NCBI GenBank assembly: GCA_934254815.1
Contig: CAKQME010000001.1
Coordinates: 62,001-126,000, forward strand
Source: an uncultured Clostridia bacterium
GTDB lineage: Bacteria; Bacillota; Clostridia; Christensenellales; Borkfalkiaceae
Length of the DNA stretch: 64,000 nucleotides
Direction: 5' to 3'
The translations under genes and the position numbers were made by a program. The notes beneath the pieces were generated by a model. The model worked only from the letters and a program-made list of their open reading frames with translations, did not search any database and was not told where the DNA came from. Shown here one piece after another: positions 26,101 through 33,738 of this stretch; the first letter of the stretch is position 1; every line of letters begins with the position of its first letter.

Positions 26101-26147
26101 AGCGTGAGAAACGCTTTGAAGTTGAACTTTTTGTTAAGTCTTGTCAT
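23124..26147 (-). CDS. Large surface protein with N-terminal lipobox-like signal and C-terminal membrane anchor
   Basis: A 1007-residue protein, unrecognised by name. The N-terminus is a signal peptide ending LALAAAC, a probable lipoprotein site at C32, followed by a Ser-rich linker. The body has at least three beta-sandwich, carbohydrate-binding-like stretches (near residues 55-270, 300-530 and 630-830), each with a GYISLWV- or YRFTFLA-like strand and an AYFDNVEYE or AVFKDFAFGE ending. A Ser-rich stalk (about 890-910) leads to one membrane segment (about 918-940) and a basic then acidic cytoplasmic tail. Both ends could be membrane-held, which is unusual. It has its own promoter. Confidence 0.75.
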   Translation of the reverse strand: MTRLNKKFNFKAFLTLLTVLTLSLVLALAAACSSTGSSSSDSTSESESESTETKTDKQAIANGDFEWYTDKVTSFPYKSSIKWTLSREGSSPQQAPYSNGTYGIIDTKTETYEKLSDDYKPTDKFNPGTPVSSDDEKTEAKEDGTKILMIYNKADNGTAQYMTSTSTVTIPAEGAGYISLWVNTKDVTSPAGNKTGAYIKIKNTVNTEIDPLIIENINTDGKWVQYKIYIAPSETAATKFSVVVGLGRGTVSAEHFANGFAYFDNVEYEAVATDKIPEVATENVADYYAADKNFTFDESDKLGSATERVFKVNLSRNINTTDKITDIGGSGDYNKVRFDNNEKKYVAVTSDKYAAGYTATDKELDLDGVKETVSNAIYMNFPRAEGRNFGSSYTYVTKTFNVEGAVYPTDGEDEFHYYRFTFLAKVKSLTSASTNASVVIVDGDENSSTGKFDSFTTTGTANEFTNDYVRYTFYVTTKYTNDMSFAVKFNFGPTTEKDCDSVNKLPAGYAVFKDFAFGEIEKDDYDAASTENAVKVSLIGDHASDYNKDEDDTANDSYSFSLSDEDKVTLKTDVVPVFNASGNTLKVISQDPKAVIGIVNSNYSDAYDTNSRIDNIGGYLRTLEGLLSNDPSATNKHVQPLIIKHSDITTESATILAGKTISVAKNSTYEFSVRVYVAYLLSDAKAFVNINKIATIESGENDGTLTYTNAKLNGENIQVATYITDNTNKDLDGYTTIRYIIKTGEDAMNLRIEFGLEGLGLVMFDKIDEGTTATYDTADALKSSLEDMKFDDSVKMDGFTAYYYASKDDVNNESKRLKDENGNVREKVFDALTVVAFAKPDSDENHEIALTYENATVKYFRYDVEDYVNKYLIDASSSSNEDTSESSSDSSSSSDSATAATTNVWLQVVSIIIAIVIIVALVAVIVRKALENKKRKKAKTDSYYKGYDKSTAHSNGQRYSVRNAKKTANSTEDKKIDIQAPDKEDEEKAYDYGDGEETDDNTNNDNQ

Positions 26148-26215
26148 ATTGCACCTTTTGTTTGTACGCTTTCTGCGTTGCCGCGTCGAAGCGCACGATA
26201 ATTTTATACCCTATT

Positions 26216-26244
26216 ATTATACTATATTTTTTTGTCGATTGCAA
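26216..26244 (-). promoter_or_regulatory. Promoter of the 1007-residue surface protein
   Basis: Read leftward: TTGCAA (26244-26239), 17 bp, TATAAT (26221-26216). The leader is about 60 bases and ends in AAAAGGTG. Confidence 0.65.
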
Positions 26245-26331
26245 TTTTTTTTAAAGGGATAATATAAAAATATATAAAAAAAGTAGTGAAAGAGAATTAT
26301 TTTTGTTTTTAAGGTCGATAATATCGTCGTT

Positions 26332-26700
26332 ATGAACGAGAAAATCAAAGAAAAACTGTATCTTATACTGACGGGCGCGGCTACGGGAATAGCCAACGGC
26401 TTTTTCGGAGGCGGCGGAGGAATGGTGGTCGTTCCGCTGATGACGTTTTTGCTTAAAATGAAAACCAAGGTGGCGCACGCAACCGCGCTGGCGGTAATAC
26501 TGCCCGTTACGCTTATAAGCGCGGGTATATATATCGCCAAAGGTTATTTCGATATTCAGAGCGGAATCCCGTCGGGGATAGGCGTCGTCGCGGGCGGTGC
26601 GCTCGGTGCGTGGCTGCTCGGAAAACTCAGCGCGAAGTGGGTTACGAGATTGTTCGCTATAGTTATGCTTGCCGCGGGAGTTAAATTGTTGTTCTTTTAA
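26332..26700 (+). CDS. Half-size TauE/SafE (TSUP) transporter subunit, first of a pair
   Basis: A 122-residue protein with about four membrane segments and the glycine-rich family motif GFFGGGGGMVVVPLMTF (residues 23-39). Full TauE/SafE proteins have about 250 residues made of two such repeats; this gene encodes one repeat. The next gene encodes the other after a single base. The family exports or imports sulfur-containing anions such as sulfite or sulfoacetate; the substrate here is not known. No good ribosome binding site is seen, and the leader appears short. Confidence 0.85.
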   Translation: MNEKIKEKLYLILTGAATGIANGFFGGGGGMVVVPLMTFLLKMKTKVAHATALAVILPVTLISAGIYIAKGYFDIQSGIPSGIGVVAGGALGAWLLGKLSAKWVTRLFAIVMLAAGVKLLFF

Positions 26701-26701
26701 T

Positions 26702-27130
26702 ATGTGGAAAATTATTCTTTTTGTTCTGGCGGGCGCGGCTGCGGGCGTGCTTGGAGGTATGGGCATGGGCGGCGGAACTCTGCTTATACCGTTGCTTACT
26801 ATCTTTTTCGGCGTTGAGCAGAAACAGGCTCAGGCGGTAAACCTTGCGGCGTTCGTGCCTATGGCGATAGTTTCGCTGATAATACATTTTAAAAACGGAC
26901 TTGTTGAGAAAAAAGGGTTGTTATGGATAATAATACCCGCCGCGCTTCTGTCCGCGGGCGGAAGCCTGCTCGCTTCCGCTACCGACGGCAAAGTTTTGCA
27001 ACGCATTTTCGGCGGCTTTTTGCTGCTGTTATCGGTATTTCAGTTTTTCTCCGATGAAATAATGAAGAAAATCGAAGAAAAAAAAGACAAGCCGAAAGAA
27101 AATTCGGCTTGTCGCGAAAAAGAGACGTAA
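26702..27130 (+). CDS. Half-size TauE/SafE (TSUP) transporter subunit, second of a pair
   Basis: A 142-residue protein with four membrane segments and the second-repeat motif LGGMGMGGGTLLIPLLTIF (residues 17-35). I start it at the ATG at 26702, one base after the upstream stop; an in-frame ATG at 26669 would lie inside the first gene. The lysine/glutamate-rich C-terminus (KKIEEKKDKPKENSACREKE) is encoded by the hairpin and A run that serve as metK terminator on the other strand. The stop codon directly abuts the metK stop codon. Confidence 0.85.
   Translation: MWKIILFVLAGAAAGVLGGMGMGGGTLLIPLLTIFFGVEQKQAQAVNLAAFVPMAIVSLIIHFKNGLVEKKGLLWIIIPAALLSAGGSLLASATDGKVLQRIFGGFLLLLSVFQFFSDEIMKKIEEKKDKPKENSACREKET
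27078..27113 (-). terminator. metK terminator embedded in the convergent transporter gene
   Basis: Read leftward: an 11-bp perfect stem (27113-27103 with 27096-27086) followed by eight T (27085-27078). It lies wholly inside the 3' coding sequence of the TauE gene. Confidence 0.8.
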
Positions 27131-28297
27131 TTACAGGTACTTTTTAAGGTCGGCTACGCGGTCGAGCTTTTCCCACGGGAATTCGGGTCTGCCGAAATGT
27201 CCGTAAGCCGCCGTCGCTTCGTATATGGGGCGGCGTAAGTCGAGCGTCTTTATAATCGAATACGGGCGCATATCGAATTCCTTTGATATTATGTCCGCGA
27301 TTTTTTCGTCCGGCAATTTGCCCGTGCCTTTGGTGTTTACGAAAAGCGAAACGGGGCGGGCGACGCCTATTGCGTAAGCTACTTCCAACGTGCATTCGTC
27401 GGCAAGCCCCGCCGCGACTACGTTTTTACATATATATCTCGCGAAATACGCCGCGCTTCTGTCGACCTTGGTCGGGTCTTTGCCCGAAAACGCGCCGCCG
27501 CCGTGGGGACAGCTACCGCCGTAGGTGTCTACTATGATTTTTCTGCCGGTAAGCCCGCTGTCTCCGTGCGGACCGCCTATTTCGAATCTGCCCGTCGGGT
27601 TAATGTAGATCTTGGTGTTTTCGTCAATAAGATTTTCAGGTAGAACCGCTCGTATAACGCGATTTTCGATATCTTTGCGGAGTTGTTCCGTGGTTACGCG
27701 CTCGCTGTGCTGAGTCGAAACCACCACCGCTTCTATGCGTTTGACTTTGCCGTTTTCGTACTCGACCGTAACCTGACTTTTACCGTCGGGACGGAGATAA
27801 TCGAGTTCGCCCGTTTTTCTGACTTCGGTGAGTTTCCTCGTAAGCTTGTGCGCCAGAGTTATGGGTAATGGCATATATTCTTCGGTTTCGTTGGTCGCGT
27901 AACCGAACATCATACCCTGATCGCCCGCGCCGAAAGTGTCTGCAACGTCTCCGCTTTCTCTGTGCTCGACGGAATTATCCACGCCGAGAGCGATGTCCGC
28001 GCTCTGTTCGTGTATGGCGGTGAGTACCGCGCATGTGTCGCAGTCGAAACCGTATTTAGCTCTGTCGTAACCGATGCGGCGTATAGTCTCGCGGGCTATA
28101 GACTGAATGTCGACGTAACATTCGGTGGTTATTTCGCCCATAATGAGCACAAGCCCCGTCGTCGCGGAAGTTTCGCAAGCCACCCTTGCGTAGGGGTCTT
28201 TTGCGAGAATCGCGTCGAGAACCGCGTCCGAAATCTGGTCGCAGATTTTGTCGGGATGCCCTTCGGTCACGCTTTCGCTGGTGAAAAATTTGTTCAT
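27131..28297 (-). CDS. metK: S-adenosylmethionine synthetase
   Basis: A 388-residue enzyme that makes SAM from methionine and ATP. The N-terminus FTSESVTEGHPDKICDQISD, the GAGDQGMMFGYA motif and the GGGAFSGKDPTKVDRS loop are invariant family blocks. I start at the ATG at 28297, which has a GAGGAAAA ribosome binding site; the frame continues open upstream but without conservation. Length is normal (385-400). No SAM riboswitch is seen in its short leader. It is divergent from a radical SAM gene, which consumes SAM. Confidence 0.97.
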   Translation of the reverse strand: MNKFFTSESVTEGHPDKICDQISDAVLDAILAKDPYARVACETSATTGLVLIMGEITTECYVDIQSIARETIRRIGYDRAKYGFDCDTCAVLTAIHEQSADIALGVDNSVEHRESGDVADTFGAGDQGMMFGYATNETEEYMPLPITLAHKLTRKLTEVRKTGELDYLRPDGKSQVTVEYENGKVKRIEAVVVSTQHSERVTTEQLRKDIENRVIRAVLPENLIDENTKIYINPTGRFEIGGPHGDSGLTGRKIIVDTYGGSCPHGGGAFSGKDPTKVDRSAAYFARYICKNVVAAGLADECTLEVAYAIGVARPVSLFVNTKGTGKLPDEKIADIISKEFDMRPYSIIKTLDLRRPIYEATAAYGHFGRPEFPWEKLDRVADLKKYL

Positions 28298-28349
28298 TGT
28301 TTTCCTCTTTTTTACGGAAAAGATTTGTGGTCGTTCCGTAATCACAAGT

Positions 28350-28378
28350 ATTATACACCATAACTTTTCGTTTGTCAA
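28350..28378 (-). promoter_or_regulatory. Promoter of metK
   Basis: Full consensus read leftward: TTGACA (28378-28373), 17 bp, TATAAT (28355-28350). Its -35 box overlaps the -35 box of the divergent promoter. Confidence 0.8.
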
Positions 28379-28400
28379 TTATGTAAAAGTATGATATAAT
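28372..28400 (+). promoter_or_regulatory. Promoter of the radical SAM gene, leaderless
   Basis: TTGTCA (28372-28377), 17 bp, TATAAT (28395-28400). The ATG at 28407 is 6 bases further, at the expected +1. Confidence 0.75.
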
Positions 28401-28406
28401 CGATAT

Positions 28407-29273
28407 ATGGAAAGTAAATGTTTTCTCTGCCCCGTCGGGTGCGGTGCCGAGAGAGACGAAAAAGCGGGATATTGCGGCGAGACGAACAGAGTTCGCATAG
28501 CCAAATATTATCTGCATAAGTTCGAAGAACCCGTAATAAACGGTAAAAACGGGTCGGGAACGGTCTTTTTCTGCGGCTGTTCGCTCAAATGCGTTTTCTG
28601 TCAGAATTACGCGCTGTCGCGGTCGCAAACGGGAAAGGAAGTTACGCCGAAAGAACTTGCGGAGATTTTCGGAGAACTCGAAAATACGGGCGCGACCAAT
28701 ATAAACCTCGTCACGCCGACGCACTTCGCGCCGCAAATAGCGGAGGCGTTCGAAATTTATCGCCCCGCCATACCCGTGGTTTATAATACGCATTCTTACG
28801 AACCCGTAAAAACCCTTGAAATATTGCGAAAATACGTCGATATCTATTTGCCCGACCTTAAATTTTATTCTCCCGAAATATCCGAAAGGTATACCGGTAA
28901 AAGAAATTATTTTTCGGTGGCGAGCGAAGCCGTGAAATATATGGCGAGCGTAAAGAAAACCGAATTTGCGCAGGACGGAACGATGAAAAGCGGGGTTATC
29001 GTAAGGCATATGGTAATGCCGTTGTGCGTGGAGGACAGCAGAAAAATAGTCGGCTGGTTTGCCGAAAATTTGTCGGATAAAGCGTATTTTTCGCTTATGG
29101 CGCAATATACGCCTTTCGGAAAAATCGAAAAATATCCCGAACTTAAACGCCGCATAACCGCGCGCGAATATCAGAGGGTGTACGAAGAAGTTTTAAACCG
29201 CGGAATAGAGAACTATTTCGCGCAGGAACTCGGCTCGGCAAAAGAAAGTTTTATCCCGAAATGGGATTTTTGA
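28407..29273 (+). CDS. Radical SAM protein of the PflX/COG1313 type
   Basis: A 288-residue radical SAM protein. The cluster motif C58-x3-C62-x2-C65 sits in the segment GTVFFCGCSLKCVFCQN. An additional N-terminal Cys group (C5, C8, C12, C23) may bind a second metal centre. It resembles pyruvate-formate-lyase-activating-enzyme relatives called PflX, whose substrate is unknown. The gene should be translated from a leaderless mRNA. The flavoenzyme gene follows after 13 bases and probably shares its transcript. Confidence 0.88.
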   Translation: MESKCFLCPVGCGAERDEKAGYCGETNRVRIAKYYLHKFEEPVINGKNGSGTVFFCGCSLKCVFCQNYALSRSQTGKEVTPKELAEIFGELENTGATNINLVTPTHFAPQIAEAFEIYRPAIPVVYNTHSYEPVKTLEILRKYVDIYLPDLKFYSPEISERYTGKRNYFSVASEAVKYMASVKKTEFAQDGTMKSGVIVRHMVMPLCVEDSRKIVGWFAENLSDKAYFSLMAQYTPFGKIEKYPELKRRITAREYQRVYEEVLNRGIENYFAQELGSAKESFIPKWDF

Positions 29274-29286
29274 TAAGGAGAACGGA

Positions 29287-30855
29287 ATGAGCGAAAAAAA
29301 GACGGTCATAATCGGCGCGGGACCTGCGGGGCTTACCTGCGCTTACGAACTGACAAAAGACGAAAACCGCGAAGTGACGATACTTGAAGAAGAGAACTTT
29401 TTCGGCGGAATATCCCGCACGGCAGATTTCGGCGGTAACAGAACGGATATAGGCGGGCATAGATTTTTCTCCAAAGACGAACGCGTCGTCGCGCTCTGGA
29501 AAGAACTTATGCCGGTGCAGGGCGAACCGTCGTTCGACGATAAACTGCTCGGCAGGGAAAAACCGCTCGAAAGCGGCGGACCCGACCCCGAAAAGAGTGA
29601 CGACGTAATGCTTATAAGGGGCAGGGTGTCGAGAATAATGTATCTTCATAAATTTTTCGATTATCCCGTTTCGATGAAACCGCAGACGTTTATAAATATG
29701 GGCTTTTTCAGAACGATGAAAGCGGGTTTCGGTTACATAGGCAGCTGTATTAAAAAACGCCCCGAAATTAATCTTGAAAATTTTTATATCAATCGTTTCG
29801 GAAAGCCGCTTTACGAAATGTTTTTCGAGGGGTATACAGAAAAATTGTGGGGTGTGCATCCCCGCGATATATCTGCCGAATGGGGCGCACAGAGAGTTAA
29901 GGGGTTGTCTGTGTCGAAAGCGATAAAAAACGCGTTCGGCAAGATATTCAACCGTAAAGGCAAAGAAGTGGAAACAAGCCTTATCGAGCAGTTCTATTAT
30001 CCGAAAAAGGGACCGGGGCAACTGTACGAAAAAATGGCTCAGATCGTTACCGAAAGGGGCGGCGAAATAAAACGCGGCGAAAAAGTCGTTAAAATTACCG
30101 CCGAAAACGGAAAAATAATTTCGGTTACGACCGAAAACGCAGACGGAGAAGAGAAAATTTATCGCGGAGATTATTTCGTTTCGTCTATGCCTGTAAAAGA
30201 TCTGATAGAAGCTATCGGCAAGGAGAACGTACCCGCGGAGGTGTACGAAACGGCTGTCGCTCTGCCTTACCGTGATTTTATGACCGCCGCGCTCCTGGTG
30301 AATAAACTTAAGGTTAAGAATAAAACGAAGATAAAAACACTCGGCAATATCGTACCCGATTGCTGGATATACGTTCAGGAACGCGAAGTTAAGTTGGGGC
30401 GTATACAGATTTTCAACAACTGGTCGCCGTATATGGTTGCGGACCCCGAAAATACCGTATATCTGGGGCTTGAATATTTCTGCGCCGAGGGCGACGAAAT
30501 GTGGAATATGCCGGACGAGAACTTTATAAAATTCGCGACCGACGAACTCGTGAAAATCGGGGTTATCGAGAGCAGCGAAAACGTTCTCGACGGCAACGTC
30601 GTAAGGGTGAAGAAAGCCTACCCCGCATATTTCGGTTCGTATAAGAATTTCGGAAAGGTGCGGGAGTATCTCGACGGATTCGAAAATTTGTTTTGCGTGG
30701 GCAGAAACGGTCAGCACAGATATAACAATATGGATCACTCGATGTGTACGGCAATGCTTGCCGCCGAGCAGATAAAAAGCGGCGTAATCGATAAAAACGC
30801 CGTGTGGAACGTCAATACCGAAAAGAGCTATCACGAGGCTAAAAGCAATGGATAG
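29287..30855 (+). CDS. NAD(P)/FAD-dependent oxidoreductase (amine-oxidase/UDP-galactopyranose-mutase-like)
   Basis: A 522-residue flavoenzyme. The dinucleotide-binding motif VIIGAGPAGLTCAYEL is at residues 7-22, followed by the second FAD motif FFGGISRT and DIGGHRFF. The C-terminal FAD-contact segment has VGRNGQHRYNNMDHSM. The family resembles UDP-galactopyranose mutases and protoporphyrinogen oxidases and is frequently found beside GT-C glycosyltransferases and GtrA. It may remodel a sugar nucleotide or a lipid-linked sugar. An AAGGAG ribosome binding site precedes the start, and its end overlaps the next gene by 8 bases. Confidence 0.87.
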   Translation: MSEKKTVIIGAGPAGLTCAYELTKDENREVTILEEENFFGGISRTADFGGNRTDIGGHRFFSKDERVVALWKELMPVQGEPSFDDKLLGREKPLESGGPDPEKSDDVMLIRGRVSRIMYLHKFFDYPVSMKPQTFINMGFFRTMKAGFGYIGSCIKKRPEINLENFYINRFGKPLYEMFFEGYTEKLWGVHPRDISAEWGAQRVKGLSVSKAIKNAFGKIFNRKGKEVETSLIEQFYYPKKGPGQLYEKMAQIVTERGGEIKRGEKVVKITAENGKIISVTTENADGEEKIYRGDYFVSSMPVKDLIEAIGKENVPAEVYETAVALPYRDFMTAALLVNKLKVKNKTKIKTLGNIVPDCWIYVQEREVKLGRIQIFNNWSPYMVADPENTVYLGLEYFCAEGDEMWNMPDENFIKFATDELVKIGVIESSENVLDGNVVRVKKAYPAYFGSYKNFGKVREYLDGFENLFCVGRNGQHRYNNMDHSMCTAMLAAEQIKSGVIDKNAVWNVNTEKSYHEAKSNG

Positions 30856-32509
30856 AACGGTTATTGATTATAAACGCGGAAATTTCTGCGGCGGACAACC
30901 GCTGCGCGAACTTGCGTTTTACGCCGCGACGCTCTTTGTCGCATATCTGCTGTTTTTAACGATAAAGCCTCTTTATTACGTCGTTTACGAGGGATTTATA
31001 GCTCAGATATCGGCGGCGGTTATATTGCTTGCGATAGGGGTTTACGCTTTCTCGCTTTTTAAAAAAGACGAACTTTCGGCGGATAAAGCCGTGATATTGC
31101 TGATAGCGGCGGGGACTGTATTACGACTTGCGTATATGCTTTATACCCCCGCGGCGGTTCGTCAGCACGATACTTATACTAAGTCGATAACGGGTCACGA
31201 GGCCTACGCCTATACTGTTTTTTCGACGGGTAAACTGCCCGAAACTAACGATTATCAGTTTTATCATCCTCCGCTTAACGCGTTTTTGCAGGCGTGTTTG
31301 ATGCACTTTACCGATTGGCTTGCGGGCGGGCTTGATAAACTCTTCGGTCTTAACGGCGTTATTCCGCAAGGCTATCTGGCGGGTAAGCCGAGCTATACCG
31401 AAGAATACAGATATTTTTTGTATACGTCGTGTCAGTGTCAGGCTGTTCTGTATTCCGTAGTTACGGCTGTTACGCTCGTAAAACTCATAAAACTGTTCGG
31501 CGCCGAGGGAAAAACGTTTGTCGCGTTGTCTGCTTTCGTTGTGTTTTTTCCGCGGCATATACAGTTTTCGGCTCAACTCAATAACGACGCGTTGTCGTAT
31601 ATGTTTGCGGCGCTTGCGTTGTATTTTGCCGCGAAATGGTGGAAAAACGGCAGAAAATTTACGGATATAATGCTGTGTTCGCTCGCCGTGGGGCTTGGAA
31701 TGTCCGCAAAACTTTCGTCCGCTACGGTGTGCGCGCCGATTGCGGTGATTTTTATATATGAATTTTGTTGTTCTGCGTTCAGGGTTGACGGGGCGGAAAA
31801 ATTATCGAAGATAATTGTTCTGTACGCCTGTTTTCTTCTCGTTTGCGCGCCGATTGGTCTGTGGTTTCAGTTTTACGCGAAAGCGAAATTCGGTCAGAGT
31901 TTCGGCTTTGTGTTTTCCAATCTCAACCGAAAACTCTATACCGGCGACAAGCCGTTTTTCGGTCGCTTTTTTATCGCGTTCGATCTGCGCGAATATTTCG
32001 GCTGGCTTTGGTGCGAACCTTTCGACGGGCAGTACAATTTGTTCAATTATAGTCTGCGTTCCGCGCTTTTCGGTGAATTTGCTTACGGAGACTTGGAGCA
32101 TATCGTCAGGCTCGTGATAATATGTACTTTCGCGATAGCCGCCTTATTGACCGCTTTCGTCGCGGCGTTGACGATTTTTTCGTGCGAGGTTTCTTCGGTG
32201 GTTCTTAAAATAAAGAATAAAGAAAAGTATAACGACGACGATTTTAAATTATCGGTTTTCACCGTCGCGCTGACGCTGTCGCAGGTCTTGTCGGAAATAT
32301 ATTTTTACATACAAATGCCTTACGGCTGTACGATGGATTTCAGGTATATAATGCCGCTTATTCCCGCGATCGCGCTGTCGTTTATGCTTTTCGGTAAAAG
32401 ATTGCGGACGTGCGGTATAAGGTCTATCGAAAAACTGTATTCCGTTGCAAAATTCACGAGTTTCGCTTCGGTTGCGTTTACTACTATATTTTATCTGGTG
32501 TGTATCTGA
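30848..32509 (+). CDS. GT-C fold membrane glycosyltransferase (family 39/83-like)
   Basis: A 553-residue membrane protein with about 11 hydrophobic segments. The first large external loop carries AVRQHDTYTKSITGHEAYAY and FYHPPLNAFLQACL. An aspartate/histidine pair in this loop and a His-Pro-Pro turn are characteristic of polyprenyl-phosphate-sugar-dependent GT-C transferases (ArnT/Pmt group). It should transfer a sugar from a lipid carrier to an acceptor outside the membrane. Its start overlaps the flavoenzyme gene and its stop is one base from the GtrA gene, so the three form one operon. Confidence 0.82.
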   Translation: MDRTVIDYKRGNFCGGQPLRELAFYAATLFVAYLLFLTIKPLYYVVYEGFIAQISAAVILLAIGVYAFSLFKKDELSADKAVILLIAAGTVLRLAYMLYTPAAVRQHDTYTKSITGHEAYAYTVFSTGKLPETNDYQFYHPPLNAFLQACLMHFTDWLAGGLDKLFGLNGVIPQGYLAGKPSYTEEYRYFLYTSCQCQAVLYSVVTAVTLVKLIKLFGAEGKTFVALSAFVVFFPRHIQFSAQLNNDALSYMFAALALYFAAKWWKNGRKFTDIMLCSLAVGLGMSAKLSSATVCAPIAVIFIYEFCCSAFRVDGAEKLSKIIVLYACFLLVCAPIGLWFQFYAKAKFGQSFGFVFSNLNRKLYTGDKPFFGRFFIAFDLREYFGWLWCEPFDGQYNLFNYSLRSALFGEFAYGDLEHIVRLVIICTFAIAALLTAFVAALTIFSCEVSSVVLKIKNKEKYNDDDFKLSVFTVALTLSQVLSEIYFYIQMPYGCTMDFRYIMPLIPAIALSFMLFGKRLRTCGIRSIEKLYSVAKFTSFASVAFTTIFYLVCI

Positions 32510-32510
32510 T

Positions 32511-32981
32511 ATGAAACAGACTAAAAAACAACTATTTTGGGAAATTTTCAGGTTTTTGCTTGTAGGCGGCTGCGCGACGTTGATCGATTACGCCGTTGCG
32601 TATCTGTTTTATCGCTGGTTGTTGCCGCCCGCTATTGTCGGCAACACGTGGGCTATAATAATATCTACCGCGCTCGGTTTTGCGGCGGGGCTTACGGTAA
32701 ACTGGTTGCTGTCTATAACTTTTGTGTATAAATCGCTGACGGATGAGAAAAAATCAAGATCGGGTAAATCGTTTTTGCTGTTTACTCTCATCGGTCTGAT
32801 AGGTCTTGGCTTGACGGAAGTCGGAATGTATTTCGGCGTTACGTTATTGCCCGAAATAAATATTTTCGGTTCCGCCACGTTTTTATCCGAGCAGTGGAAG
32901 TGGTGGATATGTAAAGTCGTGATGACCGCAATCGTGCTTGTATGGAATTATCTCGCGCGTAAATTGCTTATTTTTAAATAA
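32511..32981 (+). CDS. GtrA-like membrane protein (lipid-linked sugar flippase family)
   Basis: A 156-residue protein with four membrane segments. The N-terminal FRFLLVGGCATLIDYAVAYL and the second-half NYLARKLLIFK ending are the GtrA family pattern. GtrA proteins are thought to flip polyprenyl-phosphate-linked sugars across the membrane for GT-C enzymes. I start at the ATG at 32511 because the conserved N-terminus begins there; upstream in-frame codons lie within the previous gene. No polyprenyl-phosphate glycosyltransferase (GT2) is next to it. Confidence 0.88.
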   Translation: MKQTKKQLFWEIFRFLLVGGCATLIDYAVAYLFYRWLLPPAIVGNTWAIIISTALGFAAGLTVNWLLSITFVYKSLTDEKKSRSGKSFLLFTLIGLIGLGLTEVGMYFGVTLLPEINIFGSATFLSEQWKWWICKVVMTAIVLVWNYLARKLLIFK

Positions 32982-33006
32982 TTAAAAAAAGTGTATAATT
33001 ATTGAT

Positions 33007-33738
33007 ATGAAAAAAGTGGCTTTAACTGTAATAAGTAATAAAATGATAGCGGACAGAACTTTTGAAATGAAATTAAAAGGCGATATCCGCGATACGGCAA
33101 AGGCGGGGCAGTTCGTCGATATCGCCGTCGACGGATGCTATCTGCGCCGCCCTGTATCCGTATGCGATACCGAAGACGATATTCTGACAATAATATATAA
33201 AGTGGTCGGCAAAGGTACGGAGATAATGAGCGGTTTAGAAGCCGGTAAAAGCCTCGATACGCTATTCGCGCTCGGTAACGGCTACGATTTGTCGGCAAGC
33301 GGAGAAAAACCGTTGCTTATCGGCGGCGGAGTCGGCGTGCCTCCGTTATTTAAACTGTGTAAAGAACTGATAGCCGGCGGAGCCAAACCCTCCGTAGTTC
33401 TCGGTTTCAATACTAAAAGCGAAGTGTTTTACGTCGATAAATTTAAGGCTCTCGGCGTACCCGTCTGTGTCGCTACCGCCGACGGAAGCGCGGGAATAAA
33501 AGGTTTCGTAACCGACGCTATGAAAAATATCGATTACACATATTTTTACGCGTGCGGTCCGTTGCCTATGTTCAGGGCGATAGAAAAAATTGCCGAAACT
33601 AAGGGCGAATACAGTTTCGAAGCGCGTATGGGTTGCGGATTCGGCGCGTGTCTCGGTTGTTCTATAGAGACGAAAAACGGCTCGAAACGAGTATGTAAAG
33701 AGGGTCCCGTCTTTAAAAGGGAGGAAATTATATGGTAA
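33007..33738 (+). CDS. pyrK: Dihydroorotate dehydrogenase electron transfer subunit
   Basis: A 243-residue ferredoxin-reductase-like subunit that passes electrons from the PyrD FMN through FAD and a [2Fe-2S] cluster to NAD+. The FAD motif RRPVSVCD is near residues 51-58, GGGVGVPPLF binds NAD, and the C-terminal cluster CGFGACLGC...C holds the iron-sulfur centre. A TATAAT box at 32994-32999 lies 7 bases before the ATG, so the mRNA is probably leaderless. Its end overlaps pyrD by 7 bases. Confidence 0.95.
   Translation: MKKVALTVISNKMIADRTFEMKLKGDIRDTAKAGQFVDIAVDGCYLRRPVSVCDTEDDILTIIYKVVGKGTEIMSGLEAGKSLDTLFALGNGYDLSASGEKPLLIGGGVGVPPLFKLCKELIAGGAKPSVVLGFNTKSEVFYVDKFKALGVPVCVATADGSAGIKGFVTDAMKNIDYTYFYACGPLPMFRAIEKIAETKGEYSFEARMGCGFGACLGCSIETKNGSKRVCKEGPVFKREEIIW

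Noticed and set aside
28298..28349. SAM riboswitch for metK
   Set aside because: The leader is only about 45 bases and lacks the four-way structure; the region is too short.
29251..30834. Long leftward open frame of 527 residues
   Set aside because: It is the antisense shadow of the flavoenzyme gene, which has clear FAD motifs and a ribosome binding site; the shadow product has no recognisable domain.
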